This document shows positions 17,891 to 26,422 of a stretch of 64,000 nt of DNA, piece after piece (the first letter of the stretch is position 1; every line of letters begins with the position of its first letter). Under the pieces are notes generated by a model. That model was not told where the DNA came from and did not search any database. It worked only from the letters and a program-made list of their open reading frames with translations. Both the position numbers and the translations under genes were made by a program. The DNA comes from UBA1660 sp964462035 (lineage in GTDB: Bacteria; Myxococcota_A; Polyangia; Polyangiales; Houyiibacteriaceae), in assembly GCA_964462035.1 (NCBI GenBank), contig CAYXAP010000033.1, positions 20,306 through 84,305 of the forward strand, written 5' to 3'.

Positions 17891-17928
17891 TCGGCCGTTT
17901 CAGCCTGGTAGCCCTTCTACACGGAACG

Positions 17929-17941
17929 GGCCAATTTGGCC
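17929..17941. terminator. Short palindrome just after pyk
   Basis: GGCCAA and TTGGCC arms around a single T, directly downstream of the pyk stop codon on the minus strand. It could be a weak transcript-end hairpin between pyk and the kinase gene. There is no clear U-run, so termination is doubtful. Confidence 0.3.
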
Positions 17942-17944
17942 ACG

Positions 17945-19354
17945 TCAGAGTCGGTGCAGCTTGACCGTATTGGTGCGGCCGGAGGTCGGCCAGCCCACGA
18001 TCATCGCGAAGGGTTCGCCCTTCTTTGCCAGCCCCTCGCGGGCCAGGAGCGCGCCTGCGATGCGGAGTGTCTCGTCCAGATGGTCGGGCGGGACCTCGAG
18101 GCGCGGCACGACGCCCCACTCGAGCGCGAGCATCTGCGCGACCCGCGCGCGGTGCGTGATCGCGACGATCGGTGCTCTCGGCCGGAACTCCGCGAGCAGC
18201 GCCGCGGAGCGCCCGTCGCCCGTGAAGGTGACGATGGCGGCGAGCGGCAGGTGAGTGGAGAGGACCGCGGCCGCCCGGGCGGCGGCCTCCGGGAAGGCCC
18301 AGTCCTCGTGGGCGACCACCTTGAGGTCGCGGATCTGCCGCGAGAGCTCCGAGATCCACTCGCTCTCCACCTCGCGAGCGATGAGGTCCATCATCTTCAC
18401 CGCGCCGACCGGGTACTTGCCGGCCGCGGTCTCGCCACTGAGCATCACCGCGTCGGTGCCGTCCATCACCGCGTTGGCGACGTCCGCCGCCTCGGCGCGG
18501 GTGGGCCGTGGGTTCCGGATCATCGAATCCAGCATCTGGGTGGCGGTGATGACGATCTTCCCGCGGAGATTCGTCTCCCGGATGATGCGCTTCTGCACCA
18601 GCGGGACCTTCTCCGAGCCGAGCTCGACGCCGAGGTCCCCTCGGGCGACCATCGCTCCGTCGGCCGCGTCCAGGATCTCGTCGAGATTCTCGACGGCTTC
18701 CGGCTTCTCGATCTTGGCGATGACCGGGGTATCCCCGGCGAGGACCTTGGCCTCGATGACGTCGCTGGCCCGCCGAACGAAGCTGAGCGCGACGAAGTCG
18801 ACCTCGAGCTCCTTGACCGCGAAGTCGAGGTCCGCCCGGTCCTTCTCGGTCAACGCGGGGGTGCTGAGATTCACCCCCGGAAGGTTGAGTCCCTTTCGGT
18901 CGGAGAGCGTCCCGCCCACCTCGACGACGGTATGGACCTTCGTGCCCTCCGTCCCCGTCACGCGCAGCCGGATCAGCCCGTCGTCGATGAGGATGGTGTC
19001 GCCCTCGGAGGCATCCCGGGGGAGGGCTTCGTAGCTGACGCTGCAGGTGGTCGCGTCCCCGTCGATGTCCTCGGTGCACAGGGTGAATTCCTGGCCATCC
19101 TCGATCTCGACCGGCCCACCGGAGAACTTGCCGACCCGCATCTTCGGGCCGCACATGTCGGCCAGGATCGCCAGCGGGCGCCGGGCTCGACCGCTCGCCG
19201 CTCGGATCTTGGCGGCCATGGCCGCGTGCTGGGCGTGATCGCCGTGAGAGAAGTTCAGCCGCGCGCAGTCCATCCCAGCGGCGACGAGCTGGTCGATGAC
19301 CTCTTCGCTCGAGCTCGCGGGGCCCAGGGTGCAGACGATCTTGGTGCGCCTCAT
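17945..19354 (-). CDS. pyk: Pyruvate kinase
   Basis: A 469-residue glycolytic enzyme converting phosphoenolpyruvate and ADP to pyruvate and ATP. Conserved blocks are the N-terminal RRTKIVCTLGPAS and RLNFSHGDH, IAKIEKPEAVEN (catalytic lysine and metal-binding Glu), MVARGDLGVELG, ITATQMLDSMI and DAVMLSGETAAGKYP. The C-terminal regulatory domain ends TSGRTNTVKLHRL. Length is typical. The ATG at 19354 puts the conserved N terminus at residue 2; longer frames upstream are not conserved. Its 5' region contains the left arm of a perfect 12-bp inverted repeat shared with the divergent PDZ lipoprotein gene. Confidence 0.96.
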   Translation of the reverse strand: MRRTKIVCTLGPASSSEEVIDQLVAAGMDCARLNFSHGDHAQHAAMAAKIRAASGRARRPLAILADMCGPKMRVGKFSGGPVEIEDGQEFTLCTEDIDGDATTCSVSYEALPRDASEGDTILIDDGLIRLRVTGTEGTKVHTVVEVGGTLSDRKGLNLPGVNLSTPALTEKDRADLDFAVKELEVDFVALSFVRRASDVIEAKVLAGDTPVIAKIEKPEAVENLDEILDAADGAMVARGDLGVELGSEKVPLVQKRIIRETNLRGKIVITATQMLDSMIRNPRPTRAEAADVANAVMDGTDAVMLSGETAAGKYPVGAVKMMDLIAREVESEWISELSRQIRDLKVVAHEDWAFPEAAARAAAVLSTHLPLAAIVTFTGDGRSAALLAEFRPRAPIVAITHRARVAQMLALEWGVVPRLEVPPDHLDETLRIAGALLAREGLAKKGEPFAMIVGWPTSGRTNTVKLHRL

Positions 19355-19360
19355 CGGCAA

Positions 19361-19410
19361 CTTGTACCACGCAGCTTCGGGGCGGCGTCGTGCCGATCGC
19401 GTGGTACAAG
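19361..19410. promoter_or_regulatory. Perfect 12-bp inverted repeat between divergent pyk and PDZ lipoprotein genes
   Basis: CTTGTACCACGC at 19361-19372 and its exact complement GCGTGGTACAAG at 19399-19410, separated by 26 bp. The arms lie 7 bp from each of the two divergent start codons (19354 and 19418). They could bind a dimeric regulator or form a hairpin in the short leaders of both transcripts. Confidence 0.6.
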
Positions 19411-19417
19411 AGCACCC

Positions 19418-20203
19418 ATGCGGACGGCTTCCCACGTGCTCGCGAGCTCCATCGTCGGCCTGCTCCTCGCGACGGCCTCGGGCTGTGCCTATCCACGGAA
19501 AACGGCCTCGCTCTCCACGGTTCCACCGGCCGAGGCCGCCAATGTCAGCGCGCCGGGCTCGCTCACCCGTTTGCGCTTCGTGAGCGCCGAGATCCCCCCC
19601 AACGCCCGCGGTGGCCTGCCGTGGGACGAGGACGGGTCCGCCGCCGACCCCTTCATTCGGGTGTACCGGGCGGGCGAGCTGATCTTCGAGTCCGACCCCG
19701 TGGCCGACCAGTTGCGGCCGAGCTTCGACATCTTGACCGAGAACCTGCTCCTGCCTCGGACCCAAGACGTCAAGATCGAGCTCTGGGACGACGACCCTGG
19801 CGTGCCGCAGCCGATCGGCACCTGGAACGGTCGCGGGCTGCCGCCGACCGCCCTCCCGGGCGCCGACGCGAACCTCAACCTCGAAGGTGGCGCGCAGCTG
19901 CTCTTCCGTCTCGAGCCGGCGGACGTGCTCCGCGGGACCGGTATCGAGGAGTACGAGGTGCACGGCGACAGCTTCGTGATCCTCTCCATGATCGAGCTGT
20001 CGCCCGCGGGCCGGGCCGGCGTTCGCGTCGGTGACCAGGTCACGAAGATCGACGGCAAGACCATCGACGAGCTCGGTGCCGACGCGGCTGCGGGGGCGCT
20101 CTCCATGGCATCGTCACGCCGAAGCTCCCTGACCGTGGTGCACTCGGACGGCCGCGAAGAGACCGTCGAGCTCGACGGTGGGTACACCTGGCGATCGCGC
20201 TGA
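19418..20203 (+). CDS. PDZ-domain lipoprotein
   Basis: A 261-residue exported protein. The signal peptide has a lipobox ending at Cys23 (LLLATASGC). Residues about 40-175 look like a C2/beta-sandwich-like region (VKIELWDDDPGVPQPIGTW). About 185-255 is a PDZ domain (LSPAGRAGVRVGDQVTKIDG) that would bind peptide ends or partner proteins. No protease domain is present, so it is an adaptor or scaffold in the envelope. Its stop overlaps the start of the next gene by one base. It is divergent from pyk across a 63-bp spacer that holds a perfect inverted repeat. Confidence 0.82.
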   Translation: MRTASHVLASSIVGLLLATASGCAYPRKTASLSTVPPAEAANVSAPGSLTRLRFVSAEIPPNARGGLPWDEDGSAADPFIRVYRAGELIFESDPVADQLRPSFDILTENLLLPRTQDVKIELWDDDPGVPQPIGTWNGRGLPPTALPGADANLNLEGGAQLLFRLEPADVLRGTGIEEYEVHGDSFVILSMIELSPAGRAGVRVGDQVTKIDGKTIDELGADAAAGALSMASSRRSSLTVVHSDGREETVELDGGYTWRSR

Positions 20204-20865
20204 TGTGCGCGCGCCGCGCATTGCTGGCGCTGACGCTCGTGGGGCTCGCCGCGACGACCGCCGAGGGGCAGGAAGACTCGACCTGGGATCCGGGCGAAGA
20301 GTGGCAGCCGGCGCTGAAGCCCCCGCTGGTCCAGTGGTCCGCTCGCTATGGCTTCGGGATGGGGGCTGCCTCGTCGGCGATGGGGGAGGACTTCCTCCTC
20401 GATACCCGGCTCCAGATCGAGCAGACCCTTCGGACCGAGGTCCTCTTCGGGAAGCCCGGCGACGAGCACTTCCGAGTGGGTCCGGCGTTCGACCTCCGCT
20501 TTCAGCGCTTCGACACCGCCGAGATTGCGGGCGGTCTCGCGGTGCTCTTCCCGATCGCACGCGGCTATCCACTGGTCGTCACCGCGGCGGCTGGCTACGC
20601 CGCGCGCGCCCAGCCTCAGACCGACGGTGGCTTCTTCATGGGCACCGTCGCGTGGGGCTATCGGAGCTACAACTTCCACTCGTTCTATGGGCTCGGTCTC
20701 CAGGTCTACGTCTCGACCCGCGTCCACATGGACGACCTCAGCCACTACGAGATCACGGCGGGCATCGAGATCGACCTGGCGGCGATGTTCGTCATCCCCG
20801 CGATGTTCCTGATCAGCCTTTTCCGGGGCGGCGCGCCCGACGAGCCCGAACCCGAGGAAGACTAG
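20203..20865 (+). CDS. Exported putative outer-membrane protein
   Basis: A 220-residue protein starting at an ATG that shares one base with the previous stop. A signal peptide (RRALLALTLVGLAATTAEG) is followed by beta-strand-like alternation (FLLDTRLQIEQTLRTEVLF, GPAFDLRFQRFDTAEIAGGL) that suggests a small barrel. A hydrophobic stretch (about 195-210) and an acidic tail end the protein. Family not recognised. Being coupled to the PDZ lipoprotein gene it probably acts in the same envelope process. Confidence 0.65.
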   Translation: MCARRALLALTLVGLAATTAEGQEDSTWDPGEEWQPALKPPLVQWSARYGFGMGAASSAMGEDFLLDTRLQIEQTLRTEVLFGKPGDEHFRVGPAFDLRFQRFDTAEIAGGLAVLFPIARGYPLVVTAAAGYAARAQPQTDGGFFMGTVAWGYRSYNFHSFYGLGLQVYVSTRVHMDDLSHYEITAGIEIDLAAMFVIPAMFLISLFRGGAPDEPEPEED

Positions 20866-20870
20866 CGTTC

Positions 20871-22064
20871 GTGGCTCCAGCGATTAGAACCCGTAGGGTG
20901 CGGGTCGCGCTCTCACTGCTGGTCCTCGCGGGGTGTCTGCCGGACACTTCGAGCTTCCGCATGGGCGTCACGGACGGCGCCGTGGAGGACGGCGGTCCGA
21001 TCACCGACGCTGCGGCGGTCGACGGGCCCGCGGCCGACGCCGGCACCGACTTCGGTACGCCCGAGCCCGACGACTGCCTCCCCGAGCCGACATGCGCCGC
21101 GGGCTGCCCGATGCCCTGGCTCCTCGCGGCGATCGAAGACCTCCCCGGTGGCCGGAGCTGCGGGGGCCGCATCCTCCGGCTCTCGGTGGCGGAGAGCGAC
21201 GCCTGCCTCTGCCACGGCTACGACGCCGGCGGCACGCTCCCGGACCTGCCCTTCGCGGTCGGCTTCGTGCCACCGAAGACCATCGTCACCGCCTCGGAGG
21301 ACGGTTCGATCCTGGCGATCGACGCCGACACCGATCGACGGATCTGGGAGGAGCCGAGCTCGGACCAACCGGGCGACCTCTTCGTGGTGAACGGCACCGA
21401 TGGGAAGCCGCTGGTCGCGCACGCGACTCGTCCGCGCGGCTCTTCCGCGATTCGAGAGGTCCGCTTCTACGACGCTGCCACCGGCGGTGATCCGATCGTC
21501 CGGATGACCAGCGGCGATCTCCCGGTCGGGCTCGGGGTGCTCTCGATGACCCACTCGACCTTCGATCCGCAGACCTTCCGGGTGGTCGACCCGAACAACT
21601 ACGCGGCTGCGGACGTGAACCCATGGACCGACACGCGAATCGAGCCCGCGTACACGGCCTCGCGCTCCGGCCACTTCGTCCAGGACATCTACGCGGCGTA
21701 CGTCGACGGCCGCCATCGAACGGTCTGGACGGGCACGCGCTCGGACCTGCCGGACTCGCCTCCGCGTGTGTGGCAGGTCAACGATGCCACCGGCGCCACC
21801 GATCTGCGCCTGGGCCTCGGGAACTTCTGCGACCAGCTCGACGACGGCGCGGACTACGACGAGAGCTGCAGCTACCTGCACGCCGTGCCGGACCCGACCG
21901 TCTTCAATCAGTCGATCGTGCTCTGCGACTTCGTGGGTGGTCGCCGCATCACGCGGCTCCGAGCCACGGACCGCTGCCTCGATCTCTTCGACCAGAGCGA
22001 GCTCTTCGACTCCGCGCGGATCGCTCGGCTGGCGCTCGCGCTGCCGACCTACTGGGCCCCATGA
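20871..22064 (+). CDS. Large lipoprotein, beta-propeller-like
   Basis: A 397-residue lipoprotein starting at GTG 20871 (alternative GTG 20898), with lipobox LVLAGC (Cys22). The mature part has an acidic Asp/Ala-rich linker, then a Cys-containing region and segments such as EDGSILAIDADTDRRIWEE that resemble PQQ/YncE-type propeller blades. No catalytic motif is seen. It is 5 bp after the preceding gene and overlaps the next by 4 nt (ATGA), so it belongs to the same operon of exported proteins (19418-22708). Confidence 0.65.
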   Translation: MAPAIRTRRVRVALSLLVLAGCLPDTSSFRMGVTDGAVEDGGPITDAAAVDGPAADAGTDFGTPEPDDCLPEPTCAAGCPMPWLLAAIEDLPGGRSCGGRILRLSVAESDACLCHGYDAGGTLPDLPFAVGFVPPKTIVTASEDGSILAIDADTDRRIWEEPSSDQPGDLFVVNGTDGKPLVAHATRPRGSSAIREVRFYDAATGGDPIVRMTSGDLPVGLGVLSMTHSTFDPQTFRVVDPNNYAAADVNPWTDTRIEPAYTASRSGHFVQDIYAAYVDGRHRTVWTGTRSDLPDSPPRVWQVNDATGATDLRLGLGNFCDQLDDGADYDESCSYLHAVPDPTVFNQSIVLCDFVGGRRITRLRATDRCLDLFDQSELFDSARIARLALALPTYWAP

Positions 22065-22708
22065 TCGCGCGAGGGCTCACCTTGGTCCTCCTGCTCTGGT
22101 CTGCCCTCGCTCAGGCGGACGATGGCGATGGCGTCTATGATCGCTTCGACCGCGACCTGACCATCGCGGCCGACGTCGGGGGTGGGGTGGTCCTCGACGG
22201 CGTCGACCCGCGGGCGACGCTGACCGCCGATCTCCGCTTCCGCATCATCGATGCCGCCGGCCCGGCGATCGGATTGCGCTGGGGGCCCGCCGACGGGCCT
22301 GGTAGCGGCCACGGCCACGTGTTCGTCGGCGTCGAGCTGAGGCCGCTCTTCCCGGCGCTCTTCCTCCTCGACCTGAGCACCGGCAACGAGTGGGTGGACC
22401 TCTTCGTCCAGAGCTTCGGCATCGAGCTCGGCGCCGCGCTCTTCCCCTTCGACGACGACTTCGGTGTCGGCCTCGCCGTGGGGCTCTCGATCGCGGTGCC
22501 GCTGCTGCTCCCCTCCAAGACCACTGGGCCGTTCCAGTCGATCAGCCTCCGTCTCGGCGGGCGGCGGGTCGACGCCACCGCGAGCTTCCAGGGCACGCCC
22601 GAGATCGACCGAAGCGAGTGGACCGTGAGCGCGGCGCTCTCGTTCGCCTTCGCCGCCCGGATCGGCGCGGCGGCCTGGGAGCCGCCCCGTTACCGCCTCT
22701 CGGACTGA
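22061..22708 (+). CDS. Exported protein, putative outer-membrane barrel
   Basis: A 215-residue protein. The signal peptide MIARGLTLVLLLWSALAQA is followed by an acidic DDGDGVYDRFDRD segment and then many amphipathic beta strands (ATLTADLRFRIIDAAG, GIELGAALFPFDDDFGVGLAV, EWTVSAALSFAFAARI). That pattern suggests a small outer-membrane barrel. The ATG overlaps the previous stop by 4 nt. Family not recognised. It ends the four-gene exported-protein operon. Confidence 0.65.
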   Translation: MIARGLTLVLLLWSALAQADDGDGVYDRFDRDLTIAADVGGGVVLDGVDPRATLTADLRFRIIDAAGPAIGLRWGPADGPGSGHGHVFVGVELRPLFPALFLLDLSTGNEWVDLFVQSFGIELGAALFPFDDDFGVGLAVGLSIAVPLLLPSKTTGPFQSISLRLGGRRVDATASFQGTPEIDRSEWTVSAALSFAFAARIGAAAWEPPRYRLSD

Positions 22709-22734
22709 CCCGGTTTCAGCTTCGCGCTGACGGT

Positions 22735-22935
22735 GCAGGCAGTTTCAGCTTTGCCTCACGCAGAGCCGCGGAGCCGCAGCGTTCGCAGAGGAACGAAGAA
22801 GTCGGACTGCGGTGCCTCGTCGCTGGAACCCGGCCGGTCGTCGTCCGGACCAAGCGCCGTCCCAAGACGACACGCACCCCTGCGTCGTGCCCCAGATCCG
22901 TCCTGTTCTCTCCGCGAACGAATGGGCGGGCGAAA
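22735..22935. repeat. Degenerate dispersed repeat (second family)
   Basis: This 292-bp gap holds no gene. The segment CCTCACGCAGAGCCGCGGAG near 22746 followed by GCGTTCGCAGAGG is the familiar 'CTCTGCGGCTCTGCGTGAG'-type dispersed repeat seen in many bacterial genomes. A rough inverted counterpart (GTTCTCTCCGCGAACG) lies near 22912-22930, so it may be a decayed inverted-repeat element about 190 bp long. Two GTTTCAGCTT boxes (about 22713 and 22741) precede it. Boundaries are approximate. Confidence 0.45.
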
Positions 22936-22990
22936 CCTCATTGCCGCCGGGACCGCTCTCGCTATGGTCCGCCCAGGGGCAGGTCCCCAC

Positions 22991-22995
22991 GGAGG
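22991..22995 (+). promoter_or_regulatory. Ribosome binding site GGAGG of the dehydrogenase gene
   Basis: GGAGG lies 5 bases before the ATG at 23001 and fixes the start of the amino-acid dehydrogenase gene. Longer upstream frames run through the repeat and are not real. Confidence 0.7.
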
Positions 22996-23000
22996 TAGCG

Positions 23001-24053
23001 ATGGGCGTCTTCGATCGAATGGACCACTACGACTACGGCGAGCTCCACCTCAAGCGGGACGCCGCCACCGGGATGCAGGCCATCGTGGCCATCCACGACA
23101 CGCGGCTCGGGCCGGCCTTGGGGGGCTGTCGGTTCATCCACTACGACTCGGAGGACGACGCCTTCGTCGACGCGCTCCGGCTCGCCCGTGGCATGACCTA
23201 CAAGGCCGCCATCAGCGGGATTCCCCACGGCGGCGGAAAGTCGGTGCTCATGCGTCCGAAAGGGGAGTTCGACCGGGCGGCGCTCTTCCGCGCCTTCGGC
23301 CACTTCCTCGAGGATCTCGGCGGGCACTACATCACCGCGGAGGACAGCGGCACCAGCGTCGAGGACATGGAGCTGATCCGGTCGGTGACGAAATACGTGA
23401 CCGGCGTGAAGCCCGAGAACGGCGGCTCCGGCGACCCGAGCCCGTGGACCGCGCGGGGTGTGCGGCGCGGCATCCAGGCGCTCGCGAAGCACGTGCTCGA
23501 CCGGAGCGACATGGATGGACTGCACGTGGCCGTGCAGGGCATCGGCCACGTCGGCTATCAGCTTTGCCGCGAGCTCGACGCGCTCGGCTGCAAGCTCACG
23601 GTCGCCGACGTCGATCCGCTCAAGGCCGAGCGTGCCCAGCGCGAGTTCGGCGCGGAGGTCGTGGACCTCGAGGCGATCTTCCGGGTCGAGTGCGACGTCT
23701 TCGCGCCCTGCGCGCTCGGCAGCGCGCTGAGTGATCGGACCATCCCGCAGCTGCAGTGCAAGATCGTCGCGGGGGCTGCGAACAACCAGCTGGCGTTCCC
23801 CCACAACGGCGACGACCTCTACCAGCGGGGCATCGTCTATGCGCCGGACTACGCAGTGAACGGCGGCGGTCTGATCAACGTGGCCGCCGAGGTCACGGGC
23901 TACGACGAGGCGGCCGTGGCCGAGCGTGTCGAGCAGATCCATGACACCGTGCTCGAGATCGCCGAGCGCGCGAAGGCGGCTCATTCGCCCACGAATCGGA
24001 TCGCCGACACGATGGCCCAGGAGCGCCTCCGAAAGGCCGCCGAGGCCAGCTGA
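23001..24053 (+). CDS. Leucine dehydrogenase-type amino acid dehydrogenase
   Basis: A 350-residue NAD-dependent oxidative deaminase of the Glu/Leu/Phe/Val dehydrogenase family. Substrate-site lysines are in GMTYKAA (Lys68) and HGGGKSV (Lys80). AEDSGTSVEDM and GGSGDPSPWTARGV are typical of leucine/valine dehydrogenases, and the Rossmann loop QGIGHVGYQL (179-188) follows. Length matches LeuDH rather than hexameric GDH. The reaction interconverts branched-chain amino acids and 2-oxo acids, useful for the iso-branched fatty acids common in myxobacteria (known biology of the group, not shown here). Convergent with the hybrid kinase gene at 24111. Confidence 0.9.
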   Translation: MGVFDRMDHYDYGELHLKRDAATGMQAIVAIHDTRLGPALGGCRFIHYDSEDDAFVDALRLARGMTYKAAISGIPHGGGKSVLMRPKGEFDRAALFRAFGHFLEDLGGHYITAEDSGTSVEDMELIRSVTKYVTGVKPENGGSGDPSPWTARGVRRGIQALAKHVLDRSDMDGLHVAVQGIGHVGYQLCRELDALGCKLTVADVDPLKAERAQREFGAEVVDLEAIFRVECDVFAPCALGSALSDRTIPQLQCKIVAGAANNQLAFPHNGDDLYQRGIVYAPDYAVNGGGLINVAAEVTGYDEAAVAERVEQIHDTVLEIAERAKAAHSPTNRIADTMAQERLRKAAEAS

Positions 24054-24069
24054 GCGAGCTGAAGCCTGA

Positions 24070-24099
24070 TCCAGGATGAGCGTAGTCGCTTCTCCTGGA
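24070..24099. terminator. Hairpin between convergent genes
   Basis: TCCAGGATGAGCG and CGCTTCTCCTGGA can pair over 13 positions with two mismatches and a 4-nt loop. It lies between the convergent stops of the dehydrogenase and the hybrid kinase. There is no U-run, so it may be a bidirectional RNA-end hairpin rather than a classical terminator. Confidence 0.4.
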
Positions 24100-24110
24100 A
24101 CACACTCTGG

Positions 24111-26003
24111 TCAGCCAGGGTCGGGGAGTGGGTCACGACGCGCGTGAATCGCTGCTGCCAGGGTGTGTGCGAGGGTCGCCGGGTCGACCGGTTTCTCGAG
24201 CACTGGCACGTCCACGGCAGGGCGGCTCGCTCGCAGCGTGCGATCCGTATAGCCCGACATCAATACTACCGGCAGGTCGGGGGCGACTTCGGCGACGCGC
24301 TGGGCGAGCTCGAAGCCGTCGAAGCTGGGCATCACCACGTCGCTGAGCACGATGTCGACACCACCCTCTCGGGCCCTCGCGACCACCTCGTCCAACCCGC
24401 GCCCTCTGATCACCGTGTACCCGAGGTCTGCGAGCATGCGCTCGAGGGCACGACGAACGGCGTCGTCGTCCTCGACGAGCATCGCCCGCCATCCCTCCCC
24501 TCGAGGTGCGGGACGAGCCGAATCACGCTCCTCGACGCTGGGGCGACATGCTCGGGGGAGGTAGACCCGGAAGGTGGTTCCCTGACCGAGCTCCGAGTAG
24601 ACCGTCACCGTGCCGCCGACCTCTTTGATCAACCCGTAGACGGTGCTCAGGCCCAGGCCGGTGCCCTGCCCGACGTCCTTGGTGGTGAAGAAGGGATCGA
24701 AGATGTGCTCCACCGTGGTGGGCGCCATCCCGACACCGTCGTCTGCTACCGAGAGGACGACGTAGTCCCCCGGCTCGAGTCGTCCCCCCCGACCGCGAGT
24801 GATTGCCTGCGTGAGCCGGCGGTTCGCCAGCTCGAGGTCGATGGAGCCACCCTGCTCCAGCGCGTCACGGGCGTTGACGACGAGGTTGACGACGATCGAC
24901 TCGAGGCGGGTGGTATCCAGGGGGACCCACCAGCGCTTCTCGGGTTTCGTGAACGTGAGCACGACGTCTTCGCCCACCAGCCGGCGCAGCATGGGCAGGG
25001 CGGCCGCGACCGCATCCCCGGGGTCGGCGGCTCGGTTGGTGGTCGGCGACCGTCGCGAGAACGCCAGGAGCTGCTTGACGAGGTTCGTGGCACGCTCTGC
25101 GGCGCCCATCACCTCGTCGAGATCTTCCGCGATCTCGGTTTGGTGCGGCTCCACCCCTTCCCGGGCGAATCGCGCAAAGGTCGTGATCGCAGTCAAGATG
25201 TTGTTGAAGTCGTGGGCGACACCCCCAGCGAGCTTTCCGAGGGCCTCCATCTTGGTCGCGTGCCTCAGCTGGCTCTCCATCGCCCGTGTTTCGGTGACGT
25301 CGATGGTCATGCCGACTTGGCCCCGCGGTCCTGCGGGGTCCACGAAACGACGAAGGACCTGACCGCCGGGAAGCTCGAGGACGTCTCGAGTCTCCTCGCC
25401 CGGCGGCGCGGTGACCAGCTCCCGAAGCGGCGACTCGAGCTCGGCGACCGGCGTGCCGAGGAGCTCTCGTGGGTCGCCCGGCCAGAGCTCGGCAAGCCCG
25501 GCCCCCGCCAAGCTGGCCAGGACTCCGTCGTCGGTGATGTCCCAGGCGCACACCGGCAGCCGGCGGAGGACGAAGCCGAGCCGTTGGTCGCGAGCTTCCA
25601 GCTCGATCGACGTGCGGGTGAGCTGCTCGCGTAACCGATGACGCTCGAAGGCGAGATGAATGGCGCGCTTGAGCACGCGCCCCTCCATCTTCTCCTTCAC
25701 GAGGTAGTCCAACGCTCCGAGTTTCATGACCCGGACTGCGACGGTCTCATCGCCCTGTGCCGTCATCATCACTACCGGGATATCGAGCCTCGCAAAGTCC
25801 TCGATCGCCTCGTCCCCATTGCGGTCGGGGAGCCGGTAGTCGAGGAGCACGCACCCCACCGAGGTGGACTCGGCGACCTTCAGGGCGTCCTCCACGTTGC
25901 TCGCTTCGATGAGCGAGTAGAGATCGCCGACCAGGCGGGTCACCCGCTCTCGGTCGACCATGTTGTCGTCGACGACCAATACCGATGGGCGCTTCTCGCT
26001 CAC
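24111..26003 (-). CDS. Hybrid histidine kinase: REC-PAS-HisKA-HATPase-REC
   Basis: A 630-residue cytoplasmic signalling protein. A receiver (about 1-120, VLVVDDNMVDRER, phosphoacceptor in LLDYRLPDRNG) leads to a coiled linker and a PAS-like segment (about 150-260). HisKA follows with the phospho-His in GGVAHDFNNILTA, then HATPase (NARDALEQGG, DDGVGMAP, GQGTGLGLS) and a second receiver at the C terminus (LSDVVMPSFDG). The N-terminal REC would let the upstream phosphorelay control this kinase. The GTG at 26003 overlaps the response-regulator stop (GTGA). It is the last gene of the four-gene signalling operon. There are no TM helices, so signals arrive via partners. Confidence 0.9.
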   Translation of the reverse strand: MSEKRPSVLVVDDNMVDRERVTRLVGDLYSLIEASNVEDALKVAESTSVGCVLLDYRLPDRNGDEAIEDFARLDIPVVMMTAQGDETVAVRVMKLGALDYLVKEKMEGRVLKRAIHLAFERHRLREQLTRTSIELEARDQRLGFVLRRLPVCAWDITDDGVLASLAGAGLAELWPGDPRELLGTPVAELESPLRELVTAPPGEETRDVLELPGGQVLRRFVDPAGPRGQVGMTIDVTETRAMESQLRHATKMEALGKLAGGVAHDFNNILTAITTFARFAREGVEPHQTEIAEDLDEVMGAAERATNLVKQLLAFSRRSPTTNRAADPGDAVAAALPMLRRLVGEDVVLTFTKPEKRWWVPLDTTRLESIVVNLVVNARDALEQGGSIDLELANRRLTQAITRGRGGRLEPGDYVVLSVADDGVGMAPTTVEHIFDPFFTTKDVGQGTGLGLSTVYGLIKEVGGTVTVYSELGQGTTFRVYLPRACRPSVEERDSARPAPRGEGWRAMLVEDDDAVRRALERMLADLGYTVIRGRGLDEVVARAREGGVDIVLSDVVMPSFDGFELAQRVAEVAPDLPVVLMSGYTDRTLRASRPAVDVPVLEKPVDPATLAHTLAAAIHARRDPLPDPG

Positions 26004-26422
26004 GGCAACTCGACGACCTTCCAGTAGTGATCGAGGAGCGAGATCACTTTCATGAAGCCCCTGCCGACGTCGCTCTTGACGATGTAGCCCGCCACGTTGA
26101 GTCGATAGGACTCGACCTTGTCCTCGTCTCGCTTCGAGGTGGTCAGGACGAACACCACCGTGTCTCTGAGCGTCTCGTCGGCACGAATCGCACGCAGTAC
26201 ATCGATGCCGCCCATCCGCGGCATGTTGAGGTCGAGGAGGAGCAGGAACGGGCGCTCCACCGAGTGATCCGGGTGAGTTCCGCGAAGGATCTCCAAGGCT
26301 TCGACTCCGTCCATCGCGAACACCAGACGGTTCGCGATGCGGTGGCTCTCGAACCCACGGGTGATTGCTTCCTGGTCGACCAAGTTGTCCTCGGCGACGA
26401 GCACGGTCACTTCGCGTCTCAA
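26000..26422 (-). CDS. Single-domain response regulator (Rcp1-like)
   Basis: A 140-residue receiver without output domain: VLVAEDNLVDQEAI (acidic pair), phosphoacceptor in LLLLDLNMPRMGG, conserved LTTSKRDEDK and Lys in IVKSDVG. The LLDLNMPRMGG and TTSKRDED forms are typical of Rcp1-type regulators that pair with phytochrome-like kinases. I propose the TTG at 26422, which overlaps the upstream kinase stop as TTGA, matching the GTGA junctions on both sides. A GTG at 26410 is the alternative. It probably shuttles phosphate between the kinase encoded before it and the hybrid kinase after it. Confidence 0.85.
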   Translation of the reverse strand: MRREVTVLVAEDNLVDQEAITRGFESHRIANRLVFAMDGVEALEILRGTHPDHSVERPFLLLLDLNMPRMGGIDVLRAIRADETLRDTVVFVLTTSKRDEDKVESYRLNVAGYIVKSDVGRGFMKVISLLDHYWKVVELP

